DNA of 5,594 nucleotides from Paraburkholderia acidipaludis NBRC 101816 (GTDB lineage: Bacteria > Pseudomonadota > Gammaproteobacteria > Burkholderiales > Burkholderiaceae), in assembly GCF_000684975.1 (NCBI RefSeq), contig NZ_BAXZ01000046.1, positions 1 to 5,594 on the forward strand. The letters are read 5' to 3'. The position numbers and the translations under genes were made by a program. Shown in pieces: positions 1 through 5,594 of the stretch. Within the stretch, counting starts at the first letter, position 1. Each line of letters opens with the position of its first letter. The notes below the pieces were generated by a model. That model ran no database searches. It was not told where the DNA came from and saw nothing but the letters and a program-made list of their open reading frames with translations.

Positions 1-14
1 CATAATCTCGTTTC
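1..14 (+). promoter_or_regulatory. Probable rrn promoter -10 element and start region
   Basis: The first six bases, CATAAT, match the sigma-70 -10 consensus TATAAT at five of six positions. They lie about 290 nt before mature 16S, where a strong rrn promoter is expected. A pyrimidine-rich discriminator (CTCGTTTC) follows, which would put the start of transcription near positions 12-14. The -35 hexamer, UP element and any Fis sites would lie before the window, so the call rests on one hexamer plus position. From memory, other Burkholderiaceae rrn leaders open in the same way. Confidence 0.5.
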
Positions 15-93
15 TCTGCTGCAGACGCAGCGACGCAGGAAGAAGCCGGTGGGCGGGTAGCTGGATGGATCCACAGTGCTTCGTTTTTGCGAA
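15..93 (+). other. Proximal rrn leader with boxB-like hairpin
   Basis: This is the 5' end of the predicted transcript, before boxA. It holds a perfect 5-bp hairpin (GCTGC 18-22 with GCAGC 27-31, loop AGAC) and a direct repeat of GACGCAG at 24-30 and 32-38. A hairpin just before boxA is where the boxB element of rrn nut-like sites normally lies, so I read 18-31 as a boxB candidate. The rest (39-93) shows no clear element. Confidence 0.4.
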
Positions 94-105
94 CGATCTT
101 TAAAA
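94..105 (+). promoter_or_regulatory. Leader boxA antitermination site
   Basis: CGATCTTTAAAA matches the core of the bacterial rrn boxA consensus TGCTCTTTAACA. BoxA RNA is bound by NusB-NusE(S10) and, with NusA, NusG and SuhB, makes RNA polymerase resistant to Rho and to pausing. The position fits: after a small hairpin and just before a boxC-like GTGTGGGC block, the order known from E. coli rrn leaders. A second, better match lies in the 16S-23S spacer. Confidence 0.8.
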
Positions 106-106
106 A

Positions 107-138
107 TTTACAGCCGATAAGTGTGGGCGCTTGATGCG
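107..138 (+). other. 5' strand of the 16S RNase III processing stalk (contains boxC)
   Basis: Positions 107-132 are complementary without interruption to 1851-1876: 26 pairs, three of them G-U (108/1875, 118/1865, 126/1857). After a small internal loop, 134-138 also pair with 1844-1848. The stem encloses the whole 16S gene and is the expected substrate for RNase III, which frees pre-16S. The boxC-like block GTGTGGGC (121-128) lies inside the stem, as in E. coli rrn operons, where the boxC region also pairs with sequence after 16S. Confidence 0.85.
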
Positions 139-292
139 GTGAGCGGGCCTGACTGTCCTTAGGGGTGGTCGGGAACAGCGAAAGTATCAAGAGTCTCACA
201 CGAAAGTAAGTCAGGTTTTTGGAGTTATCCAGAACCTGTCAGCTTTGAGTGAGCGACCTGTCTCGAGAGAGACAGAAAACAGTAACAGGTTT
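139..292 (+). other. Distal 16S leader with three local hairpins
   Basis: This part of the leader lies between the stalk and mature 16S and is removed during maturation. Three hairpins can be read. The first is 148-158 with 163-173 (11 bp including several G-U pairs, loop TTAG). The second is 212-219 with 231-238, extended by 221-223 with 228-230 around loop GTTA. The third is a 7-bp stem, CTGTCTC 258-264 with GAGACAG 269-275, closed by a GAGA GNRA tetraloop. ATCAAG at 186-191 could also pair with CTTGAT at 130-135, in competition with the processing stalk. No coding signal is seen. Confidence 0.6.
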
Positions 293-1823
<1,531 letters not shown>

Positions 1824-1843
1824 CCAGAGCTATTCCGCGAAAG

Positions 1844-1876
1844 CGCATTGAAGCGCTCACACTTGTCGGCTGTAGA
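1844..1876 (+). other. 3' strand of the 16S RNase III processing stalk
   Basis: This stretch lies in the 67-nt spacer between 16S and tRNA-Ile and pairs with 107-138 of the leader (1851-1876 with 107-132, then 1844-1848 with 134-138). The stem starts 27 nt after mature 16S and about 160 nt before its mature 5' end. In E. coli the RNase III cuts are similarly unequal, far upstream and near downstream. The segment CGCTCAC (1854-1860) has alternative exact partners at 139-145 and 249-255. Confidence 0.85.
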
Positions 1877-1890
1877 AGAGACAGACTCAG

Positions 1891-1967
1891 GGGTCTGTAG
1901 CTCAGTCGGTTAGAGCACCGTCTTGATAAGGCGGGGGTCGTTGGTTCGAATCCAACCAGACCCACCA
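1891..1967 (+). tRNA. ileT: tRNA-Ile (anticodon GAU)
   Basis: This is the standard isoleucine tRNA of rrn spacers, 77 nt, with CCA encoded in the DNA (1965-1967). The acceptor stem is GGGTCTG (1891-1897) with CAGACCC (1957-1963), seven pairs. The anticodon stem CCGTC (1918-1922) pairs with GGCGG (1930-1934), with one U-G wobble. The loop TTGATAA holds anticodon GAT (1925-1927), which reads AUC and AUU. The T arm is GTTGG / TTCGAAT / CCAAC (1940-1956), fully paired. It is cotranscribed with 16S and freed by RNase P and 3' processing. The symbol follows E. coli use for the spacer copy and is only nominal, since copy number in this genome is unknown. Confidence 0.98.
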
Positions 1968-2010
1968 CTGTCTGCGGTGGCTGACCGGTTTCCCCCTTGA
2001 GTATGTGACT
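1968..2010 (+). other. Inter-tRNA spacer
   Basis: This is a 43-nt spacer between tRNA-Ile and tRNA-Ala. I see no promoter, terminator or convincing hairpin; it is processed away when the two tRNAs are released. Confidence 0.7.
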
Positions 2011-2086
2011 GGGGGATTAGCTCAGCTGGGAGAGCACCTGCTTTGCAAGCAGGGGGTCGTCGGTTCGATCCCGTCATCCTCCACCA
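2011..2086 (+). tRNA. alaT: tRNA-Ala (anticodon UGC)
   Basis: This is the alanine tRNA of the rrn spacer, 76 nt, with encoded CCA (2084-2086). The acceptor stem GGGGGAT (2011-2017) pairs with ATCCTCC (2076-2082) and contains the G3-U70 wobble (2013/2080), the classic identity element for alanyl-tRNA synthetase. The anticodon stem CCTGC / GCAGG (2037-2041, 2049-2053) is perfect. The loop TTTGCAA holds anticodon TGC (2044-2046), which reads GCN codons. In the T arm, GTCGG (2059-2063) faces CCGTC (2071-2075) with a U-U mismatch at 50/64 (2060/2074). I recall the same sequence from other betaproteobacteria, so I take it as a functional gene. The order 16S-Ile-Ala-23S is the common proteobacterial spacer type. 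Confidence 0.98.
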
Positions 2087-2090
2087 ATCC

Positions 2091-2137
2091 TCAATGCACA
2101 GCGTTCTGCTGAAGTTCAGCAGAGCCTTTTGCATTGG
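2091..2137 (+). other. Two-tier hairpin, terminator-like, in the rrn spacer
   Basis: An outer stem, TCAATGCA (2091-2098) with TGCATTGG (2130-2137), surrounds an inner 10-bp stem, 2103-2112 with 2116-2125, built on TCTGCTGA / TCAGCAGA around a 3-nt loop. Just after the inner stem the sequence reads CTTTT (2126-2130), which resembles a weak intrinsic terminator. Because 23S and 5S follow, it is more likely a processing hairpin after tRNA-Ala, or a site read through by the antitermination complex, than a true stop. Confidence 0.6.
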
Positions 2138-2178
2138 CGATTGAGCCAGTCAGAGCGGTACGTAACAGTATCGGCTGT

Positions 2179-2190
2179 CGTTCTTTAACA
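2179..2190 (+). promoter_or_regulatory. Spacer boxA antitermination site
   Basis: CGTTCTTTAACA matches the rrn boxA consensus TGCTCTTTAACA at ten of twelve positions, better than the leader copy. A second boxA before 23S is a regular feature of proteobacterial rrn operons. It reloads or maintains the NusB-S10 antitermination complex for transcription of 23S. It lies in the unpaired gap between two long-range helices (2144-2151 and 2195-2212), so in the folded precursor it could stay accessible. Confidence 0.88.
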
Positions 2191-2191
2191 A

Positions 2192-2212
2192 TCAGGAAGA
2201 AGTAGTAAAGAG
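2192..2212 (+). other. 23S stalk, outer helix, 5' strand
   Basis: GGAAGAAG (2195-2202) pairs with CTTCTTCC (5423-5430), and GTAAAGAG (2205-2212) with CTCTTTAC (5414-5421). With T2203-G5422 and one bulged A (2204) between them, this gives 17 pairs. Two more (2192-2193 with 5432-5433) are possible beyond a mismatch. The partner lies beyond 23S in the spacer before 5S. The helix is read directly by complementarity; its role as part of the 23S precursor stalk is inferred. Confidence 0.75.
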
Positions 2213-2257
2213 ATTCATCCGGAACACACTTAGAGATGGGTGTGGAGTAGGTGAATC
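2212..2257 (+). other. Spacer hairpin after boxA
   Basis: GATTCATC (2212-2219) pairs with GGTGAATC (2250-2257), 8 bp with one G-U. Inside it, CACAC (2225-2229) pairs with GTGTG (2240-2244). It sits between two long-range helices of the 23S stalk (2195-2212 and 2259-2271) and would form a side arm. It shares base 2212 with the outer helix. Confidence 0.6.
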
Positions 2258-2258
2258 A

Positions 2259-2271
2259 GGGTTGTGATTGT
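2259..2271 (+). other. 23S stalk, second helix, 5' strand
   Basis: GGGTTGTG (2259-2266) is exactly complementary to CACAACCC (5395-5402). After a bulged A (2267), TTGT (2268-2271) pairs with ACAA (5391-5394), for 12 pairs in all. The partner is the otherwise featureless A/C-rich stretch between 23S and 5S. The order of this helix relative to the outer one is nested, as a single stalk requires. Confidence 0.65.
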
Positions 2272-2277
2272 ATCGAA

Positions 2278-2314
2278 GTATTTTTTAAGTGATCGAAAGA
2301 TTGCTTTGGAATAC
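2278..2314 (+). other. GAAA-capped hairpin before 23S
   Basis: AAGTGATC (2287-2294) pairs with GATTGCTT (2299-2306), 8 bp with two wobbles, closed by a GAAA tetraloop (2295-2298). A short outer stem, GTATT (2278-2282) with AATAC (2310-2314), surrounds it with T-rich single strand between. It would be a second side arm of the 23S stalk, directly before the helix beginning at 2315. Confidence 0.6.
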
Positions 2315-2336
2315 GGCACAACGCGAAAACTCAGCC
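2315..2336 (+). other. 23S stalk, third and fourth helices, 5' strand
   Basis: GGCACAACGCG (2315-2325) pairs with CGTGTTGTGCC (5373-5383), 11 bp with one G-U. After an internal loop, ACTCAGCC (2329-2336) pairs with GGTTGAGT (5360-5367), 8 bp with one G-U. Both partners lie after 23S. The 26 nt that follow (2337-2362) are mostly unpaired in this reading. Confidence 0.7.
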
Positions 2337-2373
2337 TGTAGCGAGCGTGAATCGCATGAGCAATCATGAAAGA

Positions 2374-2389
2374 GACACACCCGTTATAG
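2374..2389 (+). other. 23S stalk, inner helix, 5' strand
   Basis: The 16 bases before mature 23S pair with 5270-5285 just after it, with one C-A mismatch (2382/5277). The stem runs on into the terminal helix of mature 23S (2390-2397 with 5262-5269), so about 24 positions form one continuous duplex. This is the canonical RNase III site for 23S, where cleavage leaves a few extra bases at each end. A short further match, ATCAT (2363-2367) with ATGAT (5289-5293), may extend it. Confidence 0.88.
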
Positions 2390-5271
<2,882 letters not shown>

Positions 5272-5292
5272 ATAACAGGTGTGTTGCGATGA

Positions 5293-5316
5293 TCGTTAGT
5301 GCTTCAGCACTTACGA
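5293..5316 (+). other. Hairpin after 23S
   Basis: TCGT (5293-5296) pairs with ACGA (5313-5316), and AGTGC (5298-5302) with GCACT (5307-5311), separated by one T-T mismatch and closed by loop TTCA. No T-run follows, so it is not a terminator. It would be a side arm on the 3' strand of the 23S stalk. Confidence 0.65.
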
Positions 5317-5324
5317 GCATCTCA

Positions 5325-5343
5325 CCCTGCACGCAGTGCAGGG
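5325..5343 (+). other. Perfect 8-bp hairpin in the 23S-5S spacer
   Basis: CCCTGCAC (5325-5332) is an exact inverted repeat of GTGCAGGG (5336-5343) around the 3-nt loop GCA. It is the strongest local stem in this spacer. No T-tract follows, and the 5S gene lies downstream, so I read it as a processing arm and not a terminator. Confidence 0.7.
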
Positions 5344-5474
5344 CTCAAGTAGAGCATACGGTTGAGTGATCACGTGTTGTGCCAATCTAAACAACACAAC
5401 CCCAACAAAAAACCTCTTTACGCTTCTTCCCGACTGGCTGTGGCGCACCACAAATGCGACGCAGCAACCCGTCA

Positions 5475-5591
5475 TGCCTGATGACCATAGCGAGCTGGTC
5501 CCACCCCTTCCCATCCCGAACAGGACCGTGAAACAGCTCCACGCCGATGATAGTGCGGATTGCCCGTGTGAAAGTAGGTAATCGTCAGGCT
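5475..5591 (+). rRNA. rrf: 5S ribosomal RNA, complete or within a few bases of it
   Basis: This is the small RNA of the large-subunit central protuberance, bound by L5, L18 and L25. Helix I is GCCTGATGA (5476-5484) with the 3' strand ending TCGTCAGGC (5582-5590). The conserved loop block CCCATCCCGAACAGG (about 5510-5524) and the later GCCGATGATAGTG segment are present. Helix pairing GAGCTG (5492-5497) with CAGCTC (5534-5539) is perfect. Using the E. coli ends, mature 5S runs 5475-5591, 117 nt, a usual length for betaproteobacteria. The sequence closely resembles Burkholderia 5S as I recall it. Only three bases follow, so the 3' precursor flank, any distal tRNA and the operon terminator are outside the window. 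Confidence 0.96.
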
Positions 5592-5594
5592 CCT

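Larger units (their letters stand above)
2087..2389 (+). other. tRNA-Ala to 23S spacer (no gene)
   Basis: This 303-nt stretch holds no gene but is densely structured. In order it contains a compound terminator-like hairpin (2091-2137), boxA (2179-2190), a local hairpin (2212-2257), a GAAA-capped hairpin (2278-2314) and the 23S 5' flank. Much of the rest pairs at long range with the 23S-5S spacer: 2144-2151, 2195-2212, 2259-2271, 2315-2325, 2329-2336 and 2374-2388. The short frames across it show no supporting ribosome binding site or recognisable protein, and I treat it as wholly RNA processing and antitermination sequence. Confidence 0.85.
5272..5474 (+). other. 23S-5S spacer, 3' strands of the 23S stalk
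   Basis: This 203-nt spacer holds no gene. It carries the 3' partners of the 23S stalk in reverse order: 5270-5285, 5360-5367, 5373-5383, 5391-5402, 5414-5433 and possibly 5432-5439. It also has two strong local hairpins (5293-5316 and 5325-5343). A weaker 5-bp hairpin, TGTGG (5439-5443) with CCACA (5448-5452), sits before 5S. The stretch 5384-5413 is C/A-rich and poor in local structure, which fits its proposed long-range pairing with 2259-2271. I see no promoter or T-tract terminator here, so 5S depends on read-through from 23S. Confidence 0.8.

Noticed and set aside
1910..2134. Minus-strand frame containing TGSNRRPPACKAGALPAELI
   Set aside because: This peptide is the reverse-strand translation of tRNA-Ala, and its C-terminal part (GWIRTNDPRLIKT) is that of tRNA-Ile. 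It is a familiar annotation artefact, not a gene.
5325..5343. Strong hairpin after 23S as an intrinsic terminator
   Set aside because: No T-tract follows, and an intact 5S gene lies 131 nt downstream, which must be cotranscribed.
5366..5581. 71-codon plus-strand frame (and a minus-strand one) over the 23S-5S spacer and 5S
   Set aside because: It runs through 5S, and the spacer part is accounted for by long-range pairing with the 16S-23S spacer. There is no independent coding evidence.

Overview
The window is one almost complete ribosomal RNA operon on the + strand and nothing else: rrn leader, 16S rRNA, tRNA-Ile(GAU), tRNA-Ala(UGC), 23S rRNA, 5S rRNA. I found no credible protein gene, mobile element, CRISPR array or accessory system. 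All open reading frames lie within or opposite the RNA genes or their spacers and are best read as chance frames. I do not see a previously undescribed system here.

Organism: the 16S signature sequences, the leader (boxA followed by a GTGTGGGC block), the Ile-Ala spacer and the 5S sequence all read as Betaproteobacteria, order Burkholderiales. From memory of reference sequences, the leader and 5S look closest to Burkholderiaceae. Some 16S helices carry variants that I also associate with Polynucleobacter, Comamonadaceae or Oxalobacteraceae, so I do not name a genus.

Layout: the window opens on a probable -10 hexamer of the rrn promoter, with the -35 outside. Next come a leader of about 280 nt with hairpins, a boxA antiterminator and a boxC-like block; 16S (about 293-1823); a short spacer; tRNA-Ile (1891-1967); 43 nt; tRNA-Ala (2011-2086); a 303-nt spacer with a terminator-like hairpin and a second boxA; 23S (about 2390-5271); a 203-nt spacer with strong hairpins; and 5S (about 5475-5591). 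The window ends 3 nt later, so any distal tRNA and the operon terminator lie outside.

How it works together: the operon would be made as one long transcript. The two boxA copies are expected to recruit the Nus antitermination complex so that polymerase passes the structured RNA. The flanks of 16S and 23S are complementary across the genes. A 26-bp uninterrupted stem encloses 16S. A nested series of at least five long-range helices, between the 16S-23S and 23S-5S spacers, encloses 23S. These are the expected RNase III processing stalks. The 23S stalk is the most interesting structure I could read directly, because it accounts for nearly all of both spacers, including an otherwise featureless A/C-rich stretch before 5S. 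Functional landmarks (anti-Shine-Dalgarno, decoding site, peptidyl transferase centre, sarcin-ricin loop) are intact and carry the bases expected for drug-sensitive wild-type rRNA.
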